Positions 45,472 to 55,659 of a stretch of 64,000 bases of DNA are shown here, in pieces. The translations under genes and the position numbers were made by a program. This DNA is from Pseudomonadota bacterium. Its GTDB lineage: Bacteria > Pseudomonadota > Gammaproteobacteria > Thiotrichales > Thiotrichaceae. Location: the NCBI GenBank assembly GCA_002747435.1, contig PDPH01000048.1:62001-126000 (forward strand), in the 5' to 3' direction. The notes under the pieces are model-generated. The model searched no databases. It saw nothing but the letters and a program-made list of their open reading frames with translations, and was not told where the DNA came from. How positions within the stretch are numbered: the stretch's first letter is position 1; each line of letters opens with the position of its first letter.

Positions 45472-45919
45472 CCTAGAGTAAAGCTCTTTGTAGGTCTACA
45501 TAAAATTTATGCTATTTGATTATCAAAAAAAGTTACTTTTGTCGATCTAGGGTTGCGTGGTGTGATTTTTCTATTTTTTCTTTACTGACACTAGTCACAA
45601 GCCCATCAGTAGCATGTCTAAAGAAGCCAATAGTAGAGGAAATACCGTCAGACAGCAAAAGTCTTCTTACCAATGTAGTAGCAAAATAATCATTGCTGGT
45701 TTATGTCAACTAACACGCTAGTAAAAATAGTATTTGTTTAAATTAAAATCTGTTCGCTATTTGTCGAATAGCTTATAAGAAATGATGATTAAGAGCTGGT
45801 AATTCAGAGGGTTGGCAGTGTTGGAGTGAACTTCTGACAGGTGGTATGGTATCATTATTAGGTATGATGTAACATTAGGTTTACTTATAAAAATAATTAA
45901 CTGTAACTGTGGGGGCGCG
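45472..45919. other. Intergenic region, no gene recognised
   Basis: 448 bp of AT-rich sequence between the divergent dsbD and the GGDEF-EAL gene. It probably holds both promoters. A CTATT/AATAG inverted repeat lies near 45752-45768. I see no conserved operator, riboswitch or small gene. Confidence 0.4.
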
Positions 45920-47851
45920 ATGCGTTTCTTCAAGCTGTTTTTTCCGGTTACACTGTTGTGTTCCGGTTTGCTGATAGGTGTATGGCAGCATTTCCAAGGG
46001 GGGGGGGATACACCAACTCTCGCATTATTTACTCTCTTAGGGCTACTGACTTTACAATCCATTTTATTACTAAAAAACAAGGCTGAGCCTGTCAATAATA
46101 AGATAGGTAATTTGTTGTTGCCGATTACTCCAGACAGCGAAAACTCCACCGAAGGTATTTTGGAAGCCTTGGCGGGTGGTGTGCTGACGGTTGATGAGAA
46201 TGGCAATATTCTGTATGCCAATGACAGTGCTGAAAAACTGATGGAGTCGGCCTCTACTGTCGGCAAGCCATTAGATGAGGTGGTGTTGTTAGAGGATATG
46301 CACGGTAAACCACTCACTCAGCGTGTGATTGAAATGCAGCGTGCTCGTCCGCAGCAATTATTACATTTTGGGCAGGTTCATTTATTTCCTCTACCAAGAC
46401 GTGGCAAAGGTCGTTTAGTAGAGATGTACACTACGCATTTATACGATCAAGAAAAGACCTTGGTTTTTATTTTTCGTGACATTACGGCGGATCGTAAAGT
46501 CATTAATCGTTTATACCAGCAGGCTTCACATGATGCTTTGACCGGATTAATGAATCGCCGTAGTTTCGAGGAGTACTTAGAGCAAGTTGCTCATGATGCT
46601 AGTAGCACGGTTAGGCAGCATATGCTGGTAAGTCTTGATCTGGACAATTTTAAAATTGTTAATGACACTTGTGGTCATCAGGCGGGTGATGAATTATTAA
46701 AACAGGTTGCGCAAATTTTGCTACGTTCGGTGCGTAACTCTGACAAGGTGGCACGCATGGGAGGCGATGAGTTTGCCATTTTGCTAGAGGGTTGTGGGGT
46801 GGAAAAAGGGCGCAAGCTCATGAATTCCATTTTATGGAAATTGCGTAACCATCGTTTTAGCTGGGATGGCAAAATATTTGGTGTTACTGCTAGTATGGGC
46901 TTACTGGAGTTTGCACCCAAACCAGAGATTTATACCAAATCCTTATTTGCAGATGCGGATAAGGCCTGTTATACCGCAAAAGCTTTAGGGCGTAATCAGA
47001 CGTTTGTTCATATTCACTCTGAAGAAGTACCGAGTGCAGAGCGTGAAGGCACTGATTGGGCTAAGTTATTGGAGAAAGCGCTGGAACGTGATCGCTTTAT
47101 TTTGTTTGTCCAGCCGATTATCCCCCTGCAAAAGACTCGCCAACATTTACATGCACATTACGAGGTATTACTGCGTCTGCCGTTTCGTAAAAGTTTATTA
47201 AGTCCAGGTAGCTTTTTGCCTGCTGCTGATCGGCTCGACATGATGAGCCGTATTGATCGCTGGATTATCCGTAAGGTTATTCAAACGGTGGCCGCTACCG
47301 ATATTATGAAACGCACAGGTGATGAACTGCGGCTGATGGTAAATCTTTCTGCTCAAGCGGTACAGGACGCCGATATTTTTAAGTACATAGAAGCTCAGCT
47401 CAGTGAATACCATGTTGATCCTTCGCTCTTATGTTTTGAGATTGCCGAGTCTGTTGCGATTGCCAATTTCCTTCAGGCTAAACTATTGATGAAGTCCCTG
47501 CATGCTTTAGGGTGTCATTTGGTATTGGATGATTTTGGTAGTGGCTTTTCTTCCTTGAATTATGTACGTGAATTGCCGCTTAGTTATCTAAAAATTGACG
47601 GCAATTTTGTGCACAATTTGGTAGCTAATCCTGTGGATGCTGCCATGATCAAGGCTGTGCATGAGGTTGGTCAAGTAATGAATCTGTTGACCATCGCCGA
47701 GCTAGTAGAAGACAGTGAGACACTAGATAGTCTTTATCAAATAGGCGTGGATTATGCGCAAGGCTATCATTGTGGCAAACCATTTCCTTTTGACGAGCTA
47801 GGTACTATGGTGCTGGCAAAAATAGACGCACAAACAGGTGATACTGCTTAA
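45920..47851 (+). CDS. Membrane-bound PAS-GGDEF-EAL c-di-GMP enzyme
   Basis: 643 residues. Two N-terminal transmembrane helices (about 5-22 and 32-51) with only a short loop between them, a PAS domain (about 75-195), GGDEF domain (about 205-365) with intact M-G-G-D-E-F, and EAL domain (about 380-635). The EAL motif reads E-V-L but the catalytic Glu is kept, as are N-L-S, F-E-I-A-E-S, D-D-F-G-S-G, L-K-I-D and A-E-L-V-E. Both cyclase and phosphodiesterase activity are therefore possible. A run of ten G encodes the Gly-Gly-Gly in the short loop. GGGGG precedes the start. Confidence 0.92.
   Translation: MRFFKLFFPVTLLCSGLLIGVWQHFQGGGDTPTLALFTLLGLLTLQSILLLKNKAEPVNNKIGNLLLPITPDSENSTEGILEALAGGVLTVDENGNILYANDSAEKLMESASTVGKPLDEVVLLEDMHGKPLTQRVIEMQRARPQQLLHFGQVHLFPLPRRGKGRLVEMYTTHLYDQEKTLVFIFRDITADRKVINRLYQQASHDALTGLMNRRSFEEYLEQVAHDASSTVRQHMLVSLDLDNFKIVNDTCGHQAGDELLKQVAQILLRSVRNSDKVARMGGDEFAILLEGCGVEKGRKLMNSILWKLRNHRFSWDGKIFGVTASMGLLEFAPKPEIYTKSLFADADKACYTAKALGRNQTFVHIHSEEVPSAEREGTDWAKLLEKALERDRFILFVQPIIPLQKTRQHLHAHYEVLLRLPFRKSLLSPGSFLPAADRLDMMSRIDRWIIRKVIQTVAATDIMKRTGDELRLMVNLSAQAVQDADIFKYIEAQLSEYHVDPSLLCFEIAESVAIANFLQAKLLMKSLHALGCHLVLDDFGSGFSSLNYVRELPLSYLKIDGNFVHNLVANPVDAAMIKAVHEVGQVMNLLTIAELVEDSETLDSLYQIGVDYAQGYHCGKPFPFDELGTMVLAKIDAQTGDTA
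45998..46007 (+). repeat. Homopolymeric tract of ten G inside the GGDEF-EAL gene
   Basis: Ten consecutive G, about 26 codons into the coding region. The frame is open at this length. Gain or loss of one base would truncate the protein before its enzymatic domains, which is the layout of a slipped-strand phase-variation switch. Confidence 0.9.
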
Positions 47852-47918
47852 GACGGGTTGAATTACTGCTTTTTAGCCCGATATTATCCAGTATCTGACC
47901 TTCAGAAGGATGCTGGTT

Positions 47919-48434
47919 TTGCGTACGTTCCCTATTTTTGCCGTACTTTTTTTTGTCGTTCCCCTCGTCGAAATTTATCTATTGATTCAAGTGGGGTCTT
48001 GGATAGGTGTTTTTCCCACTATTTTATTAGTGGTATTGACAGCCGTCTTGGGCGCTTTTCTATTGCGTCAGCAAGGTTTATCGACTTTAGCGCGCTTTCA
48101 ACAATCTTTGGGACAAGGGCAACTACCCGCTAAAGCTTTATTGGAAGGTGTTATTTTGTTAGTAGGGGGTGCTTTGCTAATGACACCTGGTTTCTTTACC
48201 GACTTCTTAGGTTTTGCCTGTTTGTTACCACCGTCGCGTAAAGTCATCGTGTACTATGTATTGCAACATTCAGCGCGGAAAGTGCAGGTACAGTTCAGCA
48301 GCTCTATCAATCCTTTTGCTGGTCAATCCGAGTACCATCAAGATAATACTGCTCAAACGCGTAAACCTCGGCAAAACAGTCATGATGGTGTCACTTTAGA
48401 AGGTGACTATACTCGCAAGGACGATCCTCAATAA
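47919..48434 (+). CDS. fxsA: FxsA-family membrane protein
   Basis: 171 residues from a TTG at 47919, preferred because AGAAGGA ends 8 nt upstream. The ATG at 47910 would overlap that ribosome-binding site. Three to four membrane helices with the FxsA pattern P-L-V-E-I-Y-L-L-I-Q-V-G...L-L-M-T-P-G-F-F-T-D-F-L-G-F. The tail is hydrophilic. FxsA overexpression lets E. coli resist exclusion of phage T7 by the F plasmid. Its normal role is unknown. Location next to groESL is common. Confidence 0.88.
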   Translation: MRTFPIFAVLFFVVPLVEIYLLIQVGSWIGVFPTILLVVLTAVLGAFLLRQQGLSTLARFQQSLGQGQLPAKALLEGVILLVGGALLMTPGFFTDFLGFACLLPPSRKVIVYYVLQHSARKVQVQFSSSINPFAGQSEYHQDNTAQTRKPRQNSHDGVTLEGDYTRKDDPQ

Positions 48435-48464
48435 GTTTGCCTAGAAAAAATCTTTTTAACAGGC

Positions 48465-48492
48465 TTGACTTTGCTTTAAGCATCCTTATTAT
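48465..48492 (+). promoter_or_regulatory. Sigma-70 promoter of groESL
   Basis: -35 TTGACT (48465-48470), 16 bp, -10 TATTAT (48487-48492). Transcription would start inside the CIRCE element, so HrcA binding would block it. Confidence 0.65.
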
Positions 48493-48518
48493 TAGCACTC
48501 AATAAGAGTGAGTGCTAA
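48492..48518 (+). promoter_or_regulatory. CIRCE operator (HrcA-binding site) of groESL
   Basis: TTAGCACTC (48492-48500), 9 bp spacer, GAGTGCTAA (48510-48518): a perfect match to the 9-9-9 CIRCE consensus. This implies HrcA repression and heat induction of groESL. hrcA itself is not in the window. Confidence 0.95.
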
Positions 48519-48590
48519 TAAACCTTACTATTAAAGTTGTTGGCTATCTGAAACCCTAAACTCAAAACATTCTCTGAGGAGTATAAGAGC

Positions 48591-48881
48591 ATGAATATTC
48601 GCCCTTTGCATGATCGTGTTGTCGTGCGTCGCATGGAGGAAGAACGTAAAACAGCCGGTGGCATTATTATTCCTGACAATGCAACTGAAAAGCCAGATCG
48701 CGGCCAAGTAGTTGCTGCGGGACCTGGTAAATACGGTGACGACAATGAGCGTATGCCGCTGCAAGTCAAAGTAGGTGATGCTGTGCTGTTCGGCAAATAT
48801 GCGGGTACAACAGTGAAGGTTGACGGTGAAGAACTGTTGATCATGCGTGAAGAAGATATTCTGGCAGTGATTGAGCAGTAA
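48591..48881 (+). CDS. groES: Co-chaperonin GroES
   Basis: 96 residues, with GAGGAG 9 nt upstream. [13 protein letters not shown] start, mobile loop with G-G-I-I-I-P-D and A-A-G-P-G core. Heptameric lid of GroEL. First gene of groESL under CIRCE control. Confidence 0.97.
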   Translation: MNIRPLHDRVVVRRMEEERKTAGGIIIPDNATEKPDRGQVVAAGPGKYGDDNERMPLQVKVGDAVLFGKYAGTTVKVDGEELLIMREEDILAVIEQ

Positions 48882-48896
48882 GCCGAGCCAGATTAA

Positions 48897-50561
<1,665 letters not shown>

Positions 50562-50600
50562 GGTATAAGCCACTTCGGTTTATTTATCTACCACTATTAG

Positions 50601-50629
50601 AAAAGGCTTCTACGGAAGCCTTTTCTTTT
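50601..50629 (+). terminator. Intrinsic terminator after groEL
   Basis: AAAAGGCTTC (50601-50610), loop TACG, GAAGCCTTTT (50615-50624), then CTTTT. The A/T flanks allow function in both directions, serving the convergent pseudokinase gene too. Confidence 0.88.
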
Positions 50630-50668
50630 GCTTGAAGCGGTAGTGAGTGTGGGTAGTCAGTGCTGATT

Positions 50669-53038
50669 TTATTGGTTGGATATGCTGTTATCGATCAAGT
50701 CTATTGGCACTTCCAGCAGTGGTGCGGGCGCAGTAGTGTATCCGTTATTGTTAGGCGTATGTGCGGGATAAGCTACAGGTGGATAAAGCGCTTGTGGTGC
50801 AGGAGTTGGGTTATACGCTGTATTGACTTTCTGATAAGGCTCGATCTTAGGTGGCAAGGCAAAATTAGCTTCCACGCTAGGCCCGAAAGGATCGTAGTAA
50901 TCACCCGTAACCGGCTGTGGCTGAGCTTGGGGTGTAGGTACAGCATTGTAAACGGGTTGTATTGCCACAGTAGAAGCTGAAGCTGGCATAGGTACAGCAC
51001 GATTGTTTTGTGATTGTTGTAAGGGTGTTGGTTCACCCCATGAAACACTACTTGTAGTGGATGGGTGAGGTTGAGGTATTTCCTGCCTAGTTAAGTGTGC
51101 TCTCGGTGTTGTATTTTGTGTCCATGTTGTTGTTGAAGAGGGATGTGTGGGTACTGAAGCCGGTGATGTCGTATGTTTTTTTGTAGATTGGTAATAATCT
51201 TTGTTTAGCAAGGCTTGTTGGGCTTTTGCCTCGTGCAAATTGTGTTTTTCAATCAGTCGTTCTGCTTCCAATAAATAAATTTGTGCTGCTTTTTTATCTC
51301 CTTGCTTTAATTTGCGTCGCGTATTCGCTTGTATTTTTTCTACTAACACCTGCATGAGTGCCAGCCCTTCCGCATGTTCAGGCTCAATAAACAGAACTTT
51401 ATTTAAATGGGCTAGGGCATAGTCGTCAGTATTATCTTTCTGTATTAATTGATCTGCTTGTATGGCTTGGCGTGTATCTGCAAGCCAGCCTTCGATTTGA
51501 GTATGCTCATGTTGCTGGTTTTGTATGTCTGTCAGACGTGATTCTAATTTGACTTGGACTTCTATTTGATCCAGCAGTGCAAATTCGCGCACAAGTGCAT
51601 CAGTGCTTGCCAGCGTTGCTTTGGCTTTTTCTAGTTGTTGCTGGCTTAGCAGTGTTTCGGTGTATCGGGTGCGACGCTCAATCAGTTGTTGAAGTAGTTG
51701 AATGAGTTCAGGTGCTTGCTGATCTAAACTTTGTGCTTTTCTCACTTGACTGAGTAGCTTTTGTTCTGATGCGGATAATTCAGGTTCAGGTGTACTTTCT
51801 GACAAAAGTTTTTGAGCATCGTCTAATAACTGCTTAATCGTTGGGGTTGTTGTAGATTCTTCTGTTAGGCTATCGGGTGTGATAGAAGCCATATCATCTT
51901 GAGCTGAAGCCGATATTTCGTTTGTGGCAACTCCCACAACAGGATTATCTACGGTATTGCCGCTGTTTTGCTCTTGTGGAACAGGATTGCTTGCTTGAGT
52001 CGTTTGTTTGTTTGTAGAACCTAGTTCGGTGCGACTTGTTTGTTGCTTGTTTTGTATTTTTTCAGGAACAGGGCGCTCAGGTACGAGTGCTAATAAGTCA
52101 TCAACTTGTGTTGTCAGATAGTAAACGGTGTAAATTAATACACCGGCAGCAAGACTGGCTGCAATAGGTAAAAAGAGTTTGGGGCGATTGGCTTGCTGTA
52201 TGGTTTTTAGTAATTGCTGTGCTGAGGAAGGACGCTGGCTACGCTGTAGGGAGAGTCCTCGCTTTAATGTTTCCCAACTGGTCTTGCGTAGTTTTTGGGT
52301 GGGTATAGCTTGATCGCCACGTGCAGCAGCTATCAGGGTACTTTGTTTGTCAAAGGCGGTTTGCCCTGTCAGGCAGTGATAAAACAGGCTGGCAGCAGAA
52401 AAAGTATCATCTTCATGGATCGGCGCATCGCCTACCGCAGCAGATGGGCTGATATAAGGCGAATGCAAAGATAAAGGTGATAGCGTTGAGCCTGCATGCC
52501 GCCGCCAATAGTGCAGTATAAGGGCAATAGGCGCATTTAAGACAATATAACCTTGTTTTTTTTTGAATAATGCGCTCGGCTCCATGTAGCCAAATGCGCT
52601 TGCTTGAAAATGGCTAATAGCTTCAAAGCAGCCCCGTGTTGTTAGCAGTGCTTGGTCAACACTCATGCCACGCTCATCTAGCATTTGAAGCGTATCAAGC
52701 AGTAATTGTCCTTGAGGGTAGGCACAAGTCATCCAGTAGTAGCCGCTGAGTTCACCCCAGTTCAGTAAGTGAGGGTAGGACGGTGCTGTGGGTTGAGCTT
52801 GTGTGAAATACTGCTGCCAGGCAGCATGGAAATCAGGTAATTCACTAATCGCAGGATTAACAACTAGTAGCAAAACCGTTTGGCCTGTAGTGTTTTTTGT
52901 CTGGGAAAGGCGCTCTTTGGCTAGGTACACTTGTAACAATGCACCCGTTGCCAAGTGTGTTAGCAGGTGAAACTGTTGGCTAAGTGTATGAGTCAGCGAG
53001 TCTTGTTTCAGTATTGAGCCAGTATTATTGATTGACAT
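50669..53038 (-). CDS. Membrane-anchored pseudokinase (degenerate Ser/Thr kinase fold) with coiled-coil and Pro/Gln-rich C-terminus
   Basis: 789 residues. Residues about 20-285 follow the layout of a eukaryotic-like kinase, most clearly in the C-lobe: Y-I-S-P-S-A-A-V-G ... D-D-T-F-S-A-A-S-L-F-Y-H-C-L-T-G-Q-T-A-F corresponds to the Y-M-S-P-E...D-I-Y-S-L-G...L-x-x-L-L-T-G-x-x-P-F region. The catalytic features are missing: no Gly-rich loop, no Val-Ala-x-Lys lysine (T-V-L-L-L-V-V-N), no HRD (F-G-Y-M-E-P-S-A-L) and no DFG. A transmembrane helix (about 291-312) separates it from a Gln/Glu-rich coiled coil (about 400-640) and a Pro/Thr/Tyr-rich tail, presumably periplasmic. A scaffold or sensor role is inferred. 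No phosphatase or FHA gene is adjacent. Confidence 0.65.
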   Translation of the reverse strand: MSINNTGSILKQDSLTHTLSQQFHLLTHLATGALLQVYLAKERLSQTKNTTGQTVLLLVVNPAISELPDFHAAWQQYFTQAQPTAPSYPHLLNWGELSGYYWMTCAYPQGQLLLDTLQMLDERGMSVDQALLTTRGCFEAISHFQASAFGYMEPSALFKKKQGYIVLNAPIALILHYWRRHAGSTLSPLSLHSPYISPSAAVGDAPIHEDDTFSAASLFYHCLTGQTAFDKQSTLIAAARGDQAIPTQKLRKTSWETLKRGLSLQRSQRPSSAQQLLKTIQQANRPKLFLPIAASLAAGVLIYTVYYLTTQVDDLLALVPERPVPEKIQNKQQTSRTELGSTNKQTTQASNPVPQEQNSGNTVDNPVVGVATNEISASAQDDMASITPDSLTEESTTTPTIKQLLDDAQKLLSESTPEPELSASEQKLLSQVRKAQSLDQQAPELIQLLQQLIERRTRYTETLLSQQQLEKAKATLASTDALVREFALLDQIEVQVKLESRLTDIQNQQHEHTQIEGWLADTRQAIQADQLIQKDNTDDYALAHLNKVLFIEPEHAEGLALMQVLVEKIQANTRRKLKQGDKKAAQIYLLEAERLIEKHNLHEAKAQQALLNKDYYQSTKKHTTSPASVPTHPSSTTTWTQNTTPRAHLTRQEIPQPHPSTTSSVSWGEPTPLQQSQNNRAVPMPASASTVAIQPVYNAVPTPQAQPQPVTGDYYDPFGPSVEANFALPPKIEPYQKVNTAYNPTPAPQALYPPVAYPAHTPNNNGYTTAPAPLLEVPIDLIDNSISNQ

Positions 53039-53226
53039 AATTGTTATGAGCCCGTCGGATAAATGCTTGTTTTTTGTATTTTAACAGAATATACCATTCT
53101 GTCAGATGCGCAGCGCTATAGCTTTTACACAAGATTGCAAGCAGTGTCAGTTAGTTTACAGCAATAAGCCAGTTTTTATTGTAACTTTGTTTTATGGCAA
53201 TGGTAGGTTTTTTTGATAGGAACAGC

Positions 53227-53742
53227 TCAATTTTGTTCGGGTAACTTGCGTACTGTATCCCTTAAAGCTTTTTCTAATAGGGCAAATGCTTCCGGTTTAG
53301 GCGCTGCATTGGGGCTGCTGTGATGACGAAAATGCCGTTCTTCGCTGGCCAGTTTGACATCCAACTTTTCGGTATAAGCGCGCTGACCTTTACGGTTTTC
53401 GCCTGAATGATCATCAACGAGCTGCAAAATACCGCTATTTTGAATTAATTCGGATAATTGTGCTTGCTCTTCGCTGGATAGTTGGGTGCTGAGTGTGGTG
53501 AGGTCTTCTTGTGACCAGCAAGGTTCGCTTTTAAACCACTGCGCACAACGATTTTCAGCATCCTGAAAATAAGTATAAGTCAGTTGGCCGTTTTCTAGCT
53601 TGATGTCAGTGTAATAGCTTTCACCATTAGTAGAAAAATGCAAATAAAGTTCGGGCAAAGGTGTTTTCAAACGGTTCTCCTGCGTATCACAGGCAGTCAG
53701 TAGTACTAAAACAGACCAACAGGTAAGGACTAATTGCTTCAT
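53227..53742 (-). CDS. Hypothetical lipoprotein
   Basis: 171 residues from the ATG at 53742, chosen because it gives a clean lipoprotein signal (M-K-Q-L-V...V-L-L-T-A-C18). A six-codon extension upstream is possible. The mature part is hydrophilic with a Cys pair (N-R-C-A-Q-W-F and E-P-C-W-S). I recognise no family. Probably periplasmic or outer-membrane anchored. Confidence 0.7.
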   Translation of the reverse strand: MKQLVLTCWSVLVLLTACDTQENRLKTPLPELYLHFSTNGESYYTDIKLENGQLTYTYFQDAENRCAQWFKSEPCWSQEDLTTLSTQLSSEEQAQLSELIQNSGILQLVDDHSGENRKGQRAYTEKLDVKLASEERHFRHHSSPNAAPKPEAFALLEKALRDTVRKLPEQN

Positions 53743-53828
53743 AACACACGATCTTCCCATAGAACAGTATTATCAGTTGGACACTTAAGGATTCATAGGG
53801 TTCGATGTGCTGACTTCTGTTTAGTACC

Positions 53829-54755
53829 TTATTCCATCAAATACTGTAATTCTTTCACTTCGAACTGCTTGGGGTGGATGTCTAATAGCTCAAAAGCAGC
53901 ATGTGAATGACATTGATTGCCTTCTAGTAACATGGTGATTTGTCCCTTGGTGATGGGGAACCAAGGAAAGCGCTCCATTAAACCAGCGATGGGTTGAATT
54001 AATGCGGCAGGTACAGGCAGGGCTAATTTACTACCACGACCGCTAGCAATTGAAATTTTCTGAATAATATCATTCCAGCTTAATGCCATATTGCCACATA
54101 AAGGATAGATCTGGCGGATCATTTCTGGTTTTTCTAAGGATTGCACAAAAGCTGAAGCTACATTTTCTACAGCAACAGGTGCCATTTTGAATTCACCGGC
54201 TTGCATGATACTTATGCCGGGGAAAAATAAGGGCGCGGGAATAGGTGATTTAATCAACTCCTTTTGTAGCTGCGTGGCAAACTCCATACAACCACGAGGG
54301 TCACCAAAAATAACGGACGGGCGAAAAATAGTCCAATCACGGTCACTAGCCTGTAAAGCTTCTTCAGCCCGAGCTTTTGTATCTTGATAGGCTGTACCAC
54401 CTTTTTTAACACCATTGGCACTCATTAGGATGAACCGTTTTACCTCCTGAGTCTGTGATGCGGTAATGGTATTCACCACACCTTGATATTGCAGCTTCTC
54501 AAAAGTAATGTTTTTGCTAGGTTCTTCTCGTAGAATACCAATCAAGTAAATAACAGCATCCGTACCTTCTAGTGTTTTTAGTAAAGCTTCACGTTGACTG
54601 ATGTCTCCGGTAACGAGTTCACAATGCTGACTTTGTTTGATTTTATGCTCGCTGCCTGAGCGGACTAATAGGCGAGGGGTGTGGCCTGCTGCTATTAATT
54701 GATCAGTGATATAGCTACCGACAAAGCCAGTGCCTCCAATCATGCTGACTTTCAT
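53829..54755 (-). CDS. NDUFA9-like NAD(P)-binding SDR protein
   Basis: 308 residues, with AGAGG 7 nt upstream. Atypical short-chain dehydrogenase: Rossmann motif I-G-G-T-G-F-V-G-S-Y, G-D-I-S-Q-R-E-A-L, and R-P-S-V-I-F-G-D. The pattern L-M-S-A-N-G-V-K and E-E-A-L-Q-A-S matches the complex I NDUFA9/YfcH-like branch that lacks the usual SDR Tyr-Lys pair. Likely NADPH-binding; the substrate is unknown. In bacteria it need not be part of complex I. Confidence 0.85.
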   Translation of the reverse strand: MKVSMIGGTGFVGSYITDQLIAAGHTPRLLVRSGSEHKIKQSQHCELVTGDISQREALLKTLEGTDAVIYLIGILREEPSKNITFEKLQYQGVVNTITASQTQEVKRFILMSANGVKKGGTAYQDTKARAEEALQASDRDWTIFRPSVIFGDPRGCMEFATQLQKELIKSPIPAPLFFPGISIMQAGEFKMAPVAVENVASAFVQSLEKPEMIRQIYPLCGNMALSWNDIIQKISIASGRGSKLALPVPAALIQPIAGLMERFPWFPITKGQITMLLEGNQCHSHAAFELLDIHPKQFEVKELQYLME

Positions 54756-54925
54756 ATTGCGCCTCTTGATAAGGGGTATAGAGTGTTTGTAGCCTTTTTA
54801 TGGAGAAATGTAAAGCTGGACGCATGCAGAAAACACTGCATATCAGCTAGCTTGACGAAGCTGGCAGATAGCAGAAGGCAGGAGGCGTTTGTATTTTATT
54901 GAGCGAGTCAGTGCGCCTTGAAAAC

Positions 54926-55462
54926 TTAGCTTTTGGTTTTTTTAGGCCAAGCGCGTTGAGCATCCGCTGTAATCCATGCTTGCACCCACTCAGGGAGTTC
55001 GGGTTGCCAATCAGTCTGATTCATGACTTCCAACACGGTTTGCGTAGGCACTAATTTTCCTTGGCTGACTACTGCGGCACGTATGAGCGCTGCGGCATGC
55101 CAGACACCTTTACGCTGATGGATTTGTTGGAAGTAAAACCACTTTTCGTCATAGCCCAAAACTTGTGTGTGTTGTTCAAAACGCTGCCAAGGATGCAAAC
55201 GTTTGCGATAACGTATGCTACTGCCTGCAACGACGAAACCCCACTTACGCCGCTTAACCTCTTTCCACAAGCCTGTGCGCACCGCAAAAGCAAAGCGGCC
55301 TATATCAAACAAGGTAAGGTGGCGGCCATTGTTCATTTCCAAAAAAATGTCTAGATCCATCAAGGAAACTCGCAAAGGCGTAATACAGGTTTTATCTAAA
55401 GATAAAGTGGGCTGAAACTTGGCTTTTTGCATCTGGAAAAATAGACGGAGGATGGGGTACAT
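54926..55462 (-). CDS. Thioesterase-superfamily (hotdog) protein
   Basis: 178 residues from the ATG at 55462 (eight codons inside the longest frame; the start is uncertain). A single hotdog fold of the 4HBT_2/THEM6 type: D-L-D-I-F-L-E-M-N-N-G-R-H-L-T-L-F-D-I-G-R is the family signature, with candidate catalytic Asp and Asn/His. It probably hydrolyses an acyl-CoA thioester; the substrate is unknown. Confidence 0.82.
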   Translation of the reverse strand: MYPILRLFFQMQKAKFQPTLSLDKTCITPLRVSLMDLDIFLEMNNGRHLTLFDIGRFAFAVRTGLWKEVKRRKWGFVVAGSSIRYRKRLHPWQRFEQHTQVLGYDEKWFYFQQIHQRKGVWHAAALIRAAVVSQGKLVPTQTVLEVMNQTDWQPELPEWVQAWITADAQRAWPKKTKS

Positions 55463-55659
55463 ACAGGTGTGCACTCTCGGTGTCAAAGATCAAAGATAAG
55501 CCAGCATTGTAAAGCTTCTGTGCTGTCTGATACAGAGCTTGCTGGATGAGTACGGCTGCTTGTTATTTATTCAAGCGAGAAAGTGTATAAGCGCTTTACC
55601 TAAACTGTAAAAACATGCCATGTTTAAACTTGATAAAGCACCATGAAAAAGGCCAGATC

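Noticed and set aside
45757..46317. 186-codon minus-strand frame over the dsbD/GGDEF gap
   Set aside because: Covers the start of the GGDEF-EAL gene antisense; no domain, Ser/Asn-rich shadow composition.
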